Assembly: GCA_963556695.1 (NCBI GenBank)
Contig: CAUWAG010000012.1
Span: forward strand, 3,782,001-3,846,000
Direction: 5' to 3'
DNA from: Anthostomella pinea
Lineage: Eukaryota > Ascomycota > Sordariomycetes > Xylariales > Xylariaceae
Length of the DNA stretch: 64,000 nucleotides
Positions 10,618 through 23,110 of this stretch are shown here, one piece after another. The position numbers and the translations under genes are program-made. How positions within the stretch are numbered: position 1 is the stretch's first letter; each line of letters opens with the position of its first letter. Below the pieces are notes generated by a model. That model did no database searches and was not told where the DNA came from. It worked only from the letters and a program-made list of their open reading frames with translations.

Positions 10618-12530
10618 TTACTCCTCCGGACCATCCATTCCCGGGCCGGGACCTCCTGCCCGTCCCATTTGACGTGCCTTGAGCATCTCATCGCACAGCA
10701 ACAAGTTGCCTGCAATACTAGATGATGAGGCCACACAGTTACGCAACACTCTGAACGAGTCGTAAACACCTTCCTGTGTGGGATCCATGGGCTCACCGAG
10801 TACCAGATCCAGACCGAAAGCATTGCCATCCGCATGCTCATCTTGCAGGGACGCCACTGGACGCATATTAGCACCAACAAGATAGGAGTAGGAATAGAAA
10901 GTAACTCACGAGCATCCTGGATGTCGTGGCCAGCATTGGCCGCGAGGGTCTTGGGAATAATCAGTAGGGCATCAGCAAAGGCGTCGACGCCCCACTTGGC
11001 CTTGCCCTTAACGGTCCTCTTGAACCCGTCACTCTTCAAGTGAGCCGCGCAGGCGACCTGGAAAGCACCACCACCCGGAACCACAGACTTGTCCACAATC
11101 ATGTTGTAGACACTTCGCAGGCCATCTCGGACAGCGTCAGTAATTTGTGTGATGGTGTGGGCGTTCGGACCCTTGATCATGAGCGTAACGGATTTCGGCT
11201 CCTTCACATCCTCGATGAATGTGTACTTCTCCTCGCCGAGCTGTTGCTCATACACTAATCCGGCCCATCCGAGGATGTCGGGGGTCAAATCCTCGACACT
11301 GTTCTGTGCGATTCCTCCAGCAATAAGCTGTAGTCTCTCCATGTTTCTTCTCTTCGCTCTTCGCAGAGCAAAAATGCCGTTCTTTGCCAATACATCCAAC
11401 GACAGCGGGTCGATACCCTTCTGGTTCACAATGACGAAGCTCTTCTTGGGGTCGTTTCCGCAAACCTCCTTCTTCAGTTCCACGATCTTCTTCAACTTTG
11501 AGTCAACGAACCGGCGCTCACTCTCGACCAGCTTGTCACGCTGTTCGGCACTGGAGTAGAAGAAGCCCGAGTTGATCTCCGACTTCTCGTACTCTAAACT
11601 GACGTTCAAGGTCAGGATGAAGGCGTTCTCCACTCTCTTCGGCATGTCCGGGTGTCTCGCGCCGTGATCGAGCGCTAGACCGCGGATAAGCTGGGTATCC
11701 GAGGCAGTTCGGTGCTGCATCTTCATAATCTCCACCATGTGCAGGTCGGGCTTCGCGGGCGCCTGGTAAATGGCCAAGACGGCATCGACGATATCGGGCG
11801 TCAGCTTCTTGGCCAGGTTGGCATTCAGCTTCGTGGATAGGGAGGTTCGGGCGACAGATAGGAGCAGCTCTCGGTCAACTTCCTTGGGTAGCTTGAACGA
11901 GTCGAGGAACTGCATTCAAGGGTCAGCAAGCGTACTCATAACGTAGCACAGACGCTTGCGCACCTTCAAAGACTCGTTCTTTGCAATCTCGAAGCCTTCG
12001 GTTATGATACGGGGATGTAATCCTTCGGCGATGTATCTGTCGGCCTGTTTGAGGAGCTCTCCAACCAGCAGAACAACGGATGTGGTGCCATCTCCGCAGA
12101 TGTCGTCTTGCGCTGTCGCGGCTCGTGCGATCATGACGGCTGTGGGGTTTTGTATTTGCATCTCTCTGAGCAAGACATTTCCGTCCTTGGTGAGTTTGAT
12201 CTAGAGGGGGCCATCAGTCTCGAGGTCGACCGTAGGCTTGTCAGGGTGTCTCGTACCTGTCCAGAACCGTCCACAAGCCTATCTCGTGTTAGCACCGTGG
12301 GATATCGAAGGTGCAAACTGGACTGGGGCGCACGCACATCTTGATAGTTCCCAGCGGGCCCAAGTTGGACTTGAGCACCTCCTGCAGACCCTCTCCGGCG
12401 CTGATGTTGACCTTCAGAGCTTCACCCCGCCGCTGCTAGGATGTCAGTACAGGAACAAGCCGCAGCGAACGGTGCTGGGCAGACGCACCCTAGACTCGGC
12501 CTTGGGATTGAGAAGCTGTGCTGCAGACAT
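10618..12530 (-). CDS. CCT6: CCT6, zeta subunit of the cytosolic chaperonin TRiC/CCT
   Basis: Six exons on the minus strand join in phase to 545 aa, the normal length: 12489-12530, 12338-12435, 12257-12278, 11964-12200, 10910-11909 and 10618-10856. All five introns are GT-AG and 53-59 nt long; the third exon is only 22 nt. The protein starts [13 protein letters not shown]. Visible group II chaperonin motifs are [28 protein letters not shown], the ATP-binding [30 protein letters not shown], and the C-terminal nucleotide-site region [13 protein letters not shown]. The tail is Gly-rich and ends GMDGPEE. As one of eight ring subunits it helps fold actin, tubulin and WD40 proteins in the cytosol (family knowledge). 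The gene is intact and is the best housekeeping anchor of the left half of the window. Confidence 0.96.
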
Positions 12531-12934
12531 GATCGCTTGGCAATGGTATCGTTCGTGGGGTCGGGTTTCTCGATGTGCAAACTCGTGGTGTTCCTGGTGC
12601 AGCTCTGGTTGGGTCTTGAGATGGGATTGGAGCTCCAGAAGGCGGGTCACTCAGTATCTCGAACTTTTTTTCCGGCGCAGCAGCCTCGTCAGGTCGTGGC
12701 GGTCGTGGCGGGTCCAGTCTCCTCGCATGTGGCTGAGTACAGCTGCCGGGCTGCCGGGCCGGCAAGAACATATCAATGGGTTGCCAGCTGGGGTCGCCAA
12801 GTGGAATACAACCCCTCTCAGTCTCATGCGCATACTTCTGCTTCAACATACTGCACATATATCACACAGCAAATGTCTTTTCTTCGCAGGAGCATCTGTC
12901 GGGTAGATTCTTATTATTCAGTGACCTAGCATAA
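12531..12934. other. CCT6 upstream region
   Basis: Likely promoter and leader of CCT6, transcribed leftward. Overlapping frames on both strands have no domain support. Confidence 0.45.
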
Positions 12935-12936
12935 TA

Positions 12937-13250
12937 TCCCCTTGACCTCGAAATGTGACCATCTTAGCGAGCCTGCTCCACCCCTCCCGCGCCACCAATC
13001 TCGTTACCTGTTTACAGCCTCTAGCTATATACATAATGCGTGTATTGTTCGCGTTTTTTATACGCGTCTATAGCAACATGCAAGCAATAAAGTATATAAA
13101 AATGTTTAATTGATTTTTCTCACAACTATTACATAGATATTACGGCCGAACAGTCGCTCCAGAATTAACTATCTAAAGCATACGTCGCTAAACATCCCAT
13201 TCGCTTAAAAAAAGGCTCGCTAAGATGGTCACATCTCGAGGTCAAGGGGA
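12937..13250. mobile_element. TA-flanked MITE with 38-bp terminal inverted repeats
   Basis: The left end (12937-12974, tccccttgacctcg... to ...agcgagcct) and the right end (13213-13250) are inverted copies over 38 bp with one difference. Each is bordered by TA (12935-12936 and 13251-13252), the target duplication of Tc1/mariner/pogo (Fot1-like) transposons. The 314-bp body is AT-rich with no coding capacity. The nearly identical arms suggest a recent insertion or active maintenance. It sits between the CCT6 promoter region and the 3' end of the third 2EXR gene and breaks no gene. Confidence 0.85.
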
Positions 13251-13391
13251 TATTGGGCCATCATCGCTGGCATGCCCACGGTCAGGTCTTGGTTCGGTCT
13301 GTCCGGCAAAGTCGTGACAGCGCTTCCCGCCGCGGGTCACATTCTCTGTAACAGCCTGTTCGTTCGCCTCGCTCGCTCTCACAACCTGACC

Positions 13392-14781
13392 TCATCCACT
13401 ACTACTTTGGGCAGGAGGCGGCGCAGGCAAAGGACCATAGCGCGTCTGGCGGTCCACAAGAAACTCGTAACTTAGTACCATGCCTCTCCTGTTCGAGATG
13501 GACTCCAGCCCGTCCATGCTTCTGCCATCGGCCCAAATGGCCTCGGAGGGTTCACGCAGATGTGCTGCGCTGCCATGGTCTTGAAGCATGGTCAGGTCGA
13601 AGCAGGGCCACTGCAAAGAGGAAGAGGTCAGCAAGTCATTCTCTTGGTCACTACCTGCACAGGGAAGATAAAGATACTTGACCGAAACACCTCTAGGCTC
13701 TAGGAACCGTAAATGCTGGGGCACATACTCTCTTCTCGAACACGATGACCGGTCGCATCTCTGGCATGGCGCGCACCAACTTTTCAACCGCGCTATGGTT
13801 CCGATCCAGCATGAAGCGACGATTCTTGTACCCGAACCGCTCCTTGGTGTACATTGTCGGGTCCTTGGGGGCTGTAACATCGAGGCGGCTTTGCAACCAC
13901 TGCTCTTCCGAGAGTCTCTTCAAACCCGCATCCCATTCCTTCCGAAGGTGCTTTAGCAACAGCGAGGGTCTCTTATGCGGCACATTCGCCGGCTTGCAGG
14001 ACCTCACATTGTCGTAGACTGACTTGAGCATGCGTGGGAGATTCTCATCGTCCAGGTCCACCATAGCGGTCGTGTTGTCGCCGTATATGGCGAGGTCGTC
14101 GCCGCACTCAACCGTCAGCATGGACAGGAGAAAGGTCTTGGATCTGTCGAAGATACTCGTTCTGCTCAGACTTGTAAAGATGTCACTAGTCGCTGCGCCT
14201 CGCCATCGATCTTCAACCACCTCGAGGACGTTAAAGACCGTGGTGGCACTACACAACATCGTTGACCATCCCTTCCAGGCATTGAAGACGCGGAGGCTTT
14301 GTATATAAATTAGGTCGTTGTAGCGGTCAAACCATTCCAACCGCACTGACTCGCGAAGCTGGTTCTCGAAACGATACCCGTATCCTCGGTGTATCGAGGC
14401 ATTCCACCACTCCTGGTATGCCCGGGCAAGCGTCGGTATACCGACCGAGGGGAAAGCTGTGGGGTAGGTCGTGTAGACACGCAGCGATCTGATGCAGTGG
14501 ACTCGCCGAGGGAGTGCTAAACCGAAGATGGTGAGACGCAGCTCGATAGGAAGTTTCCAAAAGTAGCGGAATTCTGTCAGAGGCTGACGTTGGCGGTCGC
14601 CTACAGTGGAAACGAGGACTTCGTTCAAGTCTTGACTGTACGCGGATTCATCGATATCGAGGTAGTGCTGATCAAGCCAGTCCTGATTGAGGTTATCGGC
14701 CAGGTGAGCAATCGCATCCCAGGACTCTTGGTTGCGGGCAACCTCGCTGTCATCCGACTCAGACATGGTGGTTGATGCCAC
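13392..14781 (-). CDS. 2EXR-domain protein (third copy), two exons
   Basis: The ATG at 14781 starts MASTTMSESDDSEVARN. An acidic N-terminal region of about 70 aa precedes the 2EXR opening FWKLPIELRLTIFGLALPRR. The first exon (13729-14781) ends VIVFEKR at a GTATGT donor. A 118-nt intron (13611-13728) ends CTTTGCAG, and exon 2 (13392-13610) continues WPCFDLTMLQDHGS in phase to a TGA. The total is 423 aa. A single-exon reading would end after 362 aa, but the strong splice signals and coding-like second exon favour the longer form. Unlike the copy at 1611-2588, this one has no lesion. Function unknown. Confidence 0.78.
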
Positions 14782-14953
14782 CGCAGACAGGGTTTGATAT
14801 GGGTTGTATTCACTATTTGACTGAAAGGCATCTTATGAGATGCAGCGAAAGAGGTGCAAGAATCATACTTGAGCAGAAAACCCAAAGAAAAACGTGGCGT
14901 TCTGTGCTCTTGTCCATGCTCTTGTAAGTTGTCCAGCAAGGTTCGGGCGTACC

Positions 14954-15175
14954 TACCGCATTTTCTAGATAACTCGTCTACGGCGTGCAGGGACCACCCG
15001 TTCGCCAAGCCAGGCTCTTTACACCAGAATCCTTATCGTCTGATAAGGTGACGTGCATAGGGCCGGCTTCCCGGGACCCTAGAACCAATGAGACTAGAGA
15101 ATTCAAGCAGTGGTGTGCGCCTTACTGCACGGTGGTCCCTGCACACCGTAGACGAGCTGCCTGGAAAATGCGGTA
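14954..15175. repeat. Imperfect inverted repeat, 45-bp arms
   Basis: The arms 14954-14998 and 15131-15175 are inverted copies sharing taccgcatttt and the block ctcgtctacgg-gtgcagggaccacc. Five positions differ and all five are transitions. The spacer is about 130 bp. There is no coding content and no clear target duplication. It could be a degenerate MITE or a duplicated segment. It lies in the intergenic stretch 14782-15489, which otherwise holds only the leaders of the two divergent flanking genes. Confidence 0.6.
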
Positions 15176-15489
15176 CTTCGTGTGCCATTGTGGCGCCAAA
15201 ATGTGCCCAGCGAAGCATGATGTGTCAGTGTGCAGGTGCGTCAGGCCCCCAATTTCCAGTGTACCGTGCCTCTCGTAAGAATCGATTTTCTGCCCATATT
15301 GTCTGTGAAATAGACACCGAGCATGCACGACGATTCAGGGGAGGGCTGAGGCGACTTGCACCAGCCACGGGGCTGTGGCTTGTGCAGAAGTTGCGCAGGG
15401 GCATCTGATGCCGTCTGGTTTATTATCTGCATCATCAGCTGAACCTCACCTCATCGCTGACACAGTCAGATCAGCATACCTAAATCGCG

Positions 15490-17476
15490 ATGTATTTCAG
15501 AGGGCTGCTTGACGCAACATACTCGTTTCTGCTTCTACTCTCAGCTCAGGCTCAGGTTGCAGCCGCATCTGATGTCGCAGACTCACACGATGTGAAGCAG
15601 GTCGCCGTCATTGGTTAGTCAGCTCATCTCACACATAATTTATCTAGTCATACTGTATCACGAGTCTTTACCAAGCAGTCATGTTCTCTGATCACACTGA
15701 TCTGATTCTCTCAATATGAAATGATACATACATACACACTAGCAGACCCGGATTGACCAGGGGCTGACCCAACATCCCCAGGCGCCGGCGCCGCCGGCTC
15801 ATCCGCCGCGTACCACCTGCAGCAGTACGCCGCGGCCTCCGGTCTCGCGGTCAACATCACCATCTTCGAGAAGACTTCGCACATAGGCGGGCGCACGCTC
15901 ACCGTCGACGTCTTCGCCGAACCGCTCGAGCCGGTCGAGGTGGGCGCGTCCATCTTCGTCGACGTCAACTACATCCTCAGCAACGCGACGCGCGCCTTCG
16001 GCCTGCCGGTCCGCGAGTCCGGCACCGACGAAGACGGCCTGCTGGGCGTCTGGGACGGCGTGCGCTTCGTCTACACGCAAAACACTAATTCCTGGGGCTG
16101 GTGGAACCTCGCGCGCCTGTTTTGGAAGTACGGGTCTGCGCCGTACTACACGCACCGCCTCGTGCAGGAGACCGTGGGCACGTTCTTGAAGCTCTACGAG
16201 GCGCCGTATTTCCCGTTTCGGTCGCTTACTACGAGGGCGTATCAGCTGGGGCTGGTCAAGGTCACGGGGTTGACGGGGGAGCAGTTCCTGGCTGAGAACA
16301 AGGTGAGTTGGCTTTTAATAGACTGACACTTTTTGTGCTGATGCGGTTCTCCAGCTCGACGGGCCCTTCGCCCACGACATCATCCAAGCAAGCACCCGCG
16401 TAAACTATGCCTCGAACCTGCAATACATCCACGGCCTCGGCACCATGGTAGCCATGGCGCCCGAGGGCGCAAAAGCCGTAGTAGGAGGCAACTGGCAGAT
16501 ATTCTCTTCCATGGTCGCCGCGTCCAAAGCCACCGTCTACCTAAACTCATCCGTGACGTCCATCACCACGGAGCCCGGGTCCGGCGCGTCCAAATACCGC
16601 ATCAAGACATCGTCATCGTCCTCATCCGTAGACACAACAACATCCGCCCTCGGACCCGAGACCCAGCACCACGTCCCTTTCGACTCCGTCATCCTCGCCA
16701 CGCCCTACCAGTTCGCCAACATCACGCACGCGCCGGACCTGCTTCCGCACCCGATCGACGCGATCCCCTACGCGACGCTGCACGTGACGCTCTTCGCGAC
16801 GCCGTTCCGCCTCAGCGCGGCCTTCTTCGGCCTCGAGCCGGGGGCCGAGGTCCCCATCTCAGTTCTAACAACCCTAAACCCCGACGAAACCCCCAAATCC
16901 GGCGCCGACGGCGCCGGCAGCGCGGGCTTCTACTCGGCCACGCTCGTCAAGGTCGTCACGAACCCGCGGACCACGGGGACCGAGTACGTGTACAAGATCT
17001 TCTCGCCCAAGAAGGTGACGGCGGCGTTCCTGTCGGAGCTGCTGGGCGTTGCGGTGCCGGAGACGTTCACGCCGCCGGAGACTGATACTGCTGCTTCTGC
17101 TGCCCCATCCGCCAATGCGGATGATGAGTCGAGCGTTGTTGTCGACCCCGTCTCGTGGTACCACGCCACCGTCTTCCACCCGTACCCGCAGAAGTTCCCG
17201 CGCGTGACGTTCCAGGATCCCATCCTCGCCGACGGTATGTACTACACGTCGGGGATCGAGAGCTTCATATCGACGATGGAGACGAGCGCCCTGATGGGCA
17301 TGAACGTCGCGCGACTGATCCTGGATCACTACTTGGGCGTCCCGAGCGCCGATGGCGAAGAGACGGGTCTCAAGGTCGCGGAGCAGCAGCACTCGGGTCA
17401 GGACGTCTTGGCGGGGCAGCAGGAGAAGACGGCCGAAGCTTATGGTAGTCCTGCTGGGGAATCTGGAGAGTTATGA
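15490..17476 (+). CDS. Prenylcysteine oxidase-like FAD protein, secreted or lysosomal type
   Basis: Three exons (15490-15613, 15782-16302, 16355-17476) with introns of 168 and 52 nt join in phase to 588 aa. The protein starts MYFRGLLDATYSFLLLLSAQ, a signal peptide. The first intron falls exactly inside the FAD-binding Rossmann motif VAVIGAGAAGSSAAY, which is restored by splicing. EKTSHIGGRTLTV and VEVGASIFVDVNY, both typical of the prenylcysteine lyase family, follow. The central part has the YASNLQYIHGLGTMVAMAP segment and the C-terminal part GMYYTSGIESFISTMETSALM, a typical second FAD-contact region. Family members oxidatively cleave the thioether of prenylcysteine left after turnover of prenylated proteins. 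The gene is intact and GC-rich compared with its flanks. Confidence 0.88.
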
Positions 17477-17547
17477 AATTTGGATTACGTCTATGTACTT
17501 GGATAGATTGGAAATTGAGTAGCGATATTATCTCGAGTTATTCCTCC

Positions 17548-20500
17548 CTATTCGCCAGTCCCCGCCTCACCTCGTTCCATATCACTCAGTGTCGGACGCT
17601 GCGCGGTCTGAAGGATCGCTAGCTTACTCTGTAACGAACTCTCGTATCCAGTCGTCGTCTCTTCGAAGCGGACGCCGTTGCGTGGTGGCTCCCGCGCACT
17701 TGTCATACTGGCCTCTTGTTGCGACTGCACCTCTGCTTGCTTCTCCTTCTCTTTGTCCAGCTCCTCTCGCTTTTGTCGTTTGCGGTCGAGCCACGTCCTC
17801 CTCCTCTCGGCCTTCTGCCGTTCCGCCCACTCCGTGATGCTCTGGTGGACTTCCTTGCTGGGGCTGTTGAGGTCGAGCCACAGATCATAGATACCGGTAT
17901 GCACCACAACGGCTGTTTCGAGCCACTTGTAGAGGTACCAGATGCCGGCTCGGACCCAGGCGCTGAAGGCAAAGAGCAGACTGAGGAAGATGACACCCGC
18001 GGAGATGGGGACTAGGAAGCATCGGTCAGCGTGATGTGTGACAGTGAAGAGGGAAGTGCCGGCATACACATGTACTTGAATTCCTCACGAATGCTCCAGC
18101 TATCGCCAGAGAACTCGATGTTGTTCATCCCGAATACACTCGACAAGAAAGAGAGCGGGAGCTGCAGTTGTTAGTCTGGGTCATCCGGCAGGCTCGCGCT
18201 GCACTCACGAAGACGATGGTAACAAGTGTGAACATCATGATGGAACGGCCTTGCTTGATAGTCTCTTGAGACTGTTTGACGGCTTGCCAAGCCTGGACAA
18301 CGCCTGCTTGTTGTTGTTTGAGTTCGAGGAGAACTTTGACCTAGAGCACAATCTATTAGCTTATCGACCACGAAGACGTTGAGAGGAGGACGTTACGCTT
18401 TCAGCAGTACTCAAAGCACTGCTTCGCAGCTCTTCAAGCTCTTCGATGCGCCTTGCAACGCTCGCGAGGCGCTCATCGGCGTTGAGCTTGAACCAATGAT
18501 AGTCATCCTTGCGTTTCTCTACCTGGTGGTCTGGAGTAGGCTGACTCCCGCTGCCCTGGCTTGTTGGTCTTCCGTCTTTGCGCCGAGCTGCCGCCACATG
18601 GTTTCGGCTTGTCTTGCCGCGCTTGTACGCTTTCCCGAATGAACCATCAGGGTCCAAAATGTGCTCGACGTTGAAGATGAAGTTCTTCAGGACCTCGCTG
18701 TGCGTCTTGTTGATGTGTAGCATGATATCAAGTTCTTCGATGATATCCTTAATTTCTCGTTCGATCTTGCCTTCGGGGTTAATGTCAAGTAGAGGCACGT
18801 GCAGATTCGACGTATCCGCGTTACTGTTCGACCGATAAACATCGCGCGCTTCGTCAGTCCAACGCCAGAGCCTCTCGAATGCAACCGTTTGCTTATGCAT
18901 CTTGACACGAATTAGCTCAAGACAGATCAGGTCCACGGAAATGGCTTACAATGTTGCCAATGGCTTTGGAGAATTCATCAATGACTTGCGGCTGACGATC
19001 GGCTGTCTTGGTGCGATCAAAGAAGGTATTGGAACATTCGTCAATGACTATGAGGCCCAGATCGAACACAGTGCGGATCTGGTCCGGACCATTGTCTTTA
19101 AGGCGTACTCGGATGGACTTCTGAACCCCGGATGAGTCATTCTTGTTGGTACCGTAGCGCTTGGGAAAGCAAGTGATGATGGTCTTCTCGTCTAAGATCC
19201 ACATCCAGAGTTGGTCAACCATTATGACCCTGGAAACCTTTTTGATGTTTTCTCGGCATTCCCCACATTGTCCCTTGATGTCGAAGTCCTCGTGTTCAGT
19301 CCATTTGCAAGCTTCGCGGTTGTACGAGTGGAACCTTTCGGGTTTCGCGGTAGTGCCACGGTACACAACCTGGTCGCGATCTCTTTTCCTGGTCGAGTTG
19401 ATGGTCCAGTAGTAGGCTTGGTCGAGGGTCCGACGTGGATGCATGGGAGGGTCCTGGGAGAGATAAGCCCGTAGAAGCATTTTGTCTCGATAGTTGCTAA
19501 TGCCTTCGTAGAGTCTCGCGGCGTCAAGGAGGTATTGCCCAAGGGGGTTTACCACCTCCACGCGGCCTTTCTCATCCACCGGCAGTCGGTTCTTGAATGC
19601 GTTCATTTTCGTGACGTCCGTCATGTTCCCCACAAGCGTACTAATTGTCTCTATCTTGGGCACTGACTTGGAATGTTCGGCTTGTGGGCGGATTGGCTTC
19701 ACACCCGTCATGTTCCACACAAGCGTACTCATTGTCTCTATTTTGCGCGTTGACTTCGACTGTCCGGGATGTGGGCGCTTCAGGTCATCATGGAGATCCT
19801 CCCGTCTACTTTGACGAAGCCTTTTCTCGTTCTCTTCAACTTCCTTGGACTTCACGTCGGCCTCCATCATGATCCTATCGATCTCTCCAGCGAACTGCTC
19901 TCGCTTCCTCGAAGTATCCCAATGAAGGTAAGGCATCTACATCCGGACAATCAGCCTATCAATGGAATACCCGAACACACTTACGCGCACTCACAAACAG
20001 CACCAGGTTCTTAGGGAAGCCGTCCGTTTCCTTGTTAGCTTTAGTATCGTTAGTAAAGCGCAGTAGAACCTGCCAACAGACGGACACCTACTTGATGAAG
20101 ACACCGTAGAGCACAGTGGTCTGAGGTATCGAGCATGGGGTGGTGCTGGCGACCCTCCGTGCATCTGGCTACGCCAATAGGGCTCTCGTAGAACCATGTA
20201 AGCTCTTGTCTTGGCCGGGCCCACCTCGCTATGTATGGCGTCGAAGTCAGGAGGATCCTCGGTGAAGTACGCGCTGATTGCTTCCTGATGGTAATCAGTA
20301 GAGGCCATACTCGTGTAATTTGCGTGCACCCACTTCAGCCCACTAGAAACCAGTCAGTCTCGTGCGTCAGGAACAAGGCAAAAAATGTGGAACAAACTAT
20401 CTTGCTTACCTTCATGTTGTTCGATGGAATATGGAAATATCTGATTCGATTGGGATGACGTTCTTTGCAGAGCAAGTTCTTTTCTTTCTCATCTTGCTTC

Positions 20501-21021
20501 AGTAGCTGGAATACGTTGGTCTTCTGGTTCGGGAATTTGCCCCAAACTCGATCATCATCCTCATCCACACCTCGGCGGTTTTCGATCTGAATGATAGGCA
20601 CCGAAACGTCCTTCTTCGGCACATAGTCCTTCTTCGGCACATATTCCTGGAGCTCCCTTTTACCTATAGAGGGGGTTTGGGCGTTCTTTTTCCCATTCTT
20701 CAGGCGCCATTCCTTCACTCTGCCAATGTTAGCCTCGTATTCGGTAGACTTGCGCCATTTCTCAAGGCTATTTTCCACCTGATCCACCAGGTGATTGTCA
20801 TTGTCGTCCTCAGCAAGCTTCACACGGAGGAAGTCGATACGGCGCAATTCGCTGTGGCAATTTTTCTTCCAAGCCTCCCTCTTTTCGGAGGCCAGCTCAT
20901 CGAAAAAGCTTTCTCGATCGCTGAATTCGAGGCACCCAAGGTAGTGCAGTAGGTGGTCCTTTATCCGGTCGTCGTGCTTCTCGGAACTGAGACACGTTCT
21001 TGGTGAGCTGAGACGATTCAT
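17548..21021 (-). CDS. CorA-like membrane transporter (fungal Mg2+ transporter type), eight exons
   Basis: Exons at 20410-21021, 20092-20332, 19995-20038, 18950-19936, 18397-18900, 18209-18340, 18068-18161 and 17548-18011 join in phase to 1025 aa, with introns of 47-77 nt. The N-terminal half is soluble and carries NLVLFMPYLHWDTSRK, RTLDQAYYWTINSTRKRDRD and VDQLWMWILDEKTIITCFP, all typical of the fungal CorA-like group. The C-terminal part has a first membrane helix ending in the family's pore signature, GMN, in FLSSVFGMNNIEF. A KYMFPISAGVIFLSLLFAF second helix and a charged coiled-coil tail follow. Two internal near-repeats are visible: KIETMSTLVWNMTG/KIETISTLVGNMTD and a doubled YVPKKD. CorA proteins move Mg2+ or other divalent ions; the substrate here is inferred. 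No lesions. Confidence 0.86.
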
Positions 21022-23110
21022 CTTGCTGATGTGCGACCGCCCTATCTTCTTGAAAGTGGCCGGTCGCTTGTGTTGCTAGCATTCCACTGGGATGGAATGT
21101 GACGTAGAATGGCGAGCTGGCCATTGAAGCTCTAAGGGGCCCTGGCAGGAAAGGAAACGGTGAGACCACATTTACTTGAGTCCCAGGCGAGCATGGAGAG
21201 ATGGTGCACCCTAGGTACTTATGAGTCTCGGAAGCACATCCCGGCAATAGAAGAAGCTGATCCCATGGCATTGCCCAATGACAGAGCCACGCTGACGAAG
21301 CGCCGCACAGGGAACTTGAAGGGGAACCAACAGCCTCGGGTTGCAGCTGGCAGGTACCGCGGACAGGATCTTGATGTTGCCATGTTGGTGGAGTGCCTGC
21401 AGGTCGATACCAAGAGGACCAATCGTAGCTCATGACAAGGACCAAGCAGGTGGGACAGAATATGACCTTGCACCGGGATGCTACAGTATTTGGGGGCCGT
21501 TTCTCAGCCGGCGAGAGGAGACGACGGTCTTTTGTCATGAACACGGCCCGAGGAGGCTCGGGGGCGTGTCCGCCGGAATACTAACAGGCTGCCGTTGGCT
21601 ACAAGTCATCGTCGCGTGCAGAAGCGGGCTGGCCTGGAAATAGAAGGTCTATCGCTTGATGCAGCTTCAATCCTCAGCCTGAAGCAGGCTACGATGCAGC
21701 GATCCTTGGCCTCGTGCGAGGGTGGGTGGCACAACAGAACGAAGAAAAGCTCGCCGACCGGGTTCGACTCAGATCTGTGAGGTCCGTCTGTCCGTGTTGC
21801 CGTGACATGGAGGACAATTGCGTCCAAGGGGTTGCCATTGACAAGACGCAACGAGAGGTATTGTCGATGGTCAGAAGTCGATTTAACCTCAGACTTGGCG
21901 GGGCTTTGAATGCTGCAGAGGAGCTCGCAGCTGGCATTCTTCGTTCGCACCCGGCACTGCTGCTGTCAGCCGTCAGCCGTCAGCCAAGGTAGAAGCGGGT
22001 CCCCTGTTGGGAGCTCCGACTTTCCAGCGTTCGGTAAGGGGGTAAGCTTCACCGAAACGCCCAATCTCCTGTCTCTGCAGTGTCACACCAGAAAATCAAA
22101 TTGTATCGAACGAGGGGCGCTGGCTACCTGCACATAAGACGCCTCGAATTCGGCAAGGCCGACGAGCTGTGATGCAGTGTCGTCACACTGCAGCGCGGGG
22201 TGGATGAACGGTTGGGGGCCGTTGCACCAAAGAGAGATGGGGAGATCACTCAGGGGCGGGCGGGCTGATGAGTGTCTGCATCCGCATCCGCATCCTTGGA
22301 TTTCTCATTAATTGGCCCTGGCACCGTCGCATGGGCATTACGTCAATCGAGAGGCTTGTCGGCGCCAGGGTGCTCAGCTGCCGAAGTCTTGGTAGCTCAA
22401 ATTCAGGTTTTCCGCTCACAGCAGATTGGGGGCGGAAAATCGAGGCTGCACCACGGTCGGCGCTCATTTGCACCGTGTTGGGGGCGACATCTATTTCAGC
22501 AGCTCATTCACCTGCTTCCGCAGAGCTTCACCCTACAATGGGAGGTGTGTGACTGTGCGATTAGCAAGCTTGCTTCCACTTGCAGGCTGAGTATCGAGCT
22601 TAGAGTTCGGCATCTCGTCCCATTCGATGCGTAGGTAAGCTCGGGATTGCCTGACGTGTACAAAATTAGATTTATCGGTCGACATGCGCAATAGTACACA
22701 GTAGTTCACAGCATAGTGCTATGAGACATGTGCGGCAACGCCCCTCAAGGGACTCCAATAAGCGATACAATGTGCCTAGTCGCGTCATGACTATATAGCA
22801 CTGGCAGACTATATGACTTATCGATTGAGTCTGTAACTGCGTGTGAAGGCGAGCAAGTTGCTGACCGGCTTGTGGGTTGCCCTTGGCCCAAAACCCGGAA
22901 CAAAGCCGACTGTGTACCGTTCTCGGCCATGAGACTGAGACATGACTGGAATTTCCCACATGATGAATGCATTATACTTCGGGGGCATGGTAGTTTCCAT
23001 TCCATTGTTTTTCTCCCCTCGTATACGGATGACGGAGGTAGGCAAGGGCTCGTCAATCCAATTGTCTCTGAGCATTATCTCGCCACCGACCATGGGAAAA
23101 TTGTATCAAA
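21022..23110. other. Long stretch without a recognisable gene
   Basis: Many overlapping short frames exist on both strands (for example 20897-21544 minus and 22272-22634 plus). None shows a domain, consistent splicing or codon continuity. The first few hundred bases upstream of 21021 are the likely CorA-like promoter. No repeat of the two MITE families is present. Confidence 0.45.

Noticed and set aside
16874..17392. 172-codon minus-strand frame
   Set aside because: Lies inside the GC-rich third exon of the flavoprotein; composition shadow.
21722..21780. GGGTTCGACTC as a tRNA B box
   Set aside because: No matching A box or foldable cloverleaf around it.
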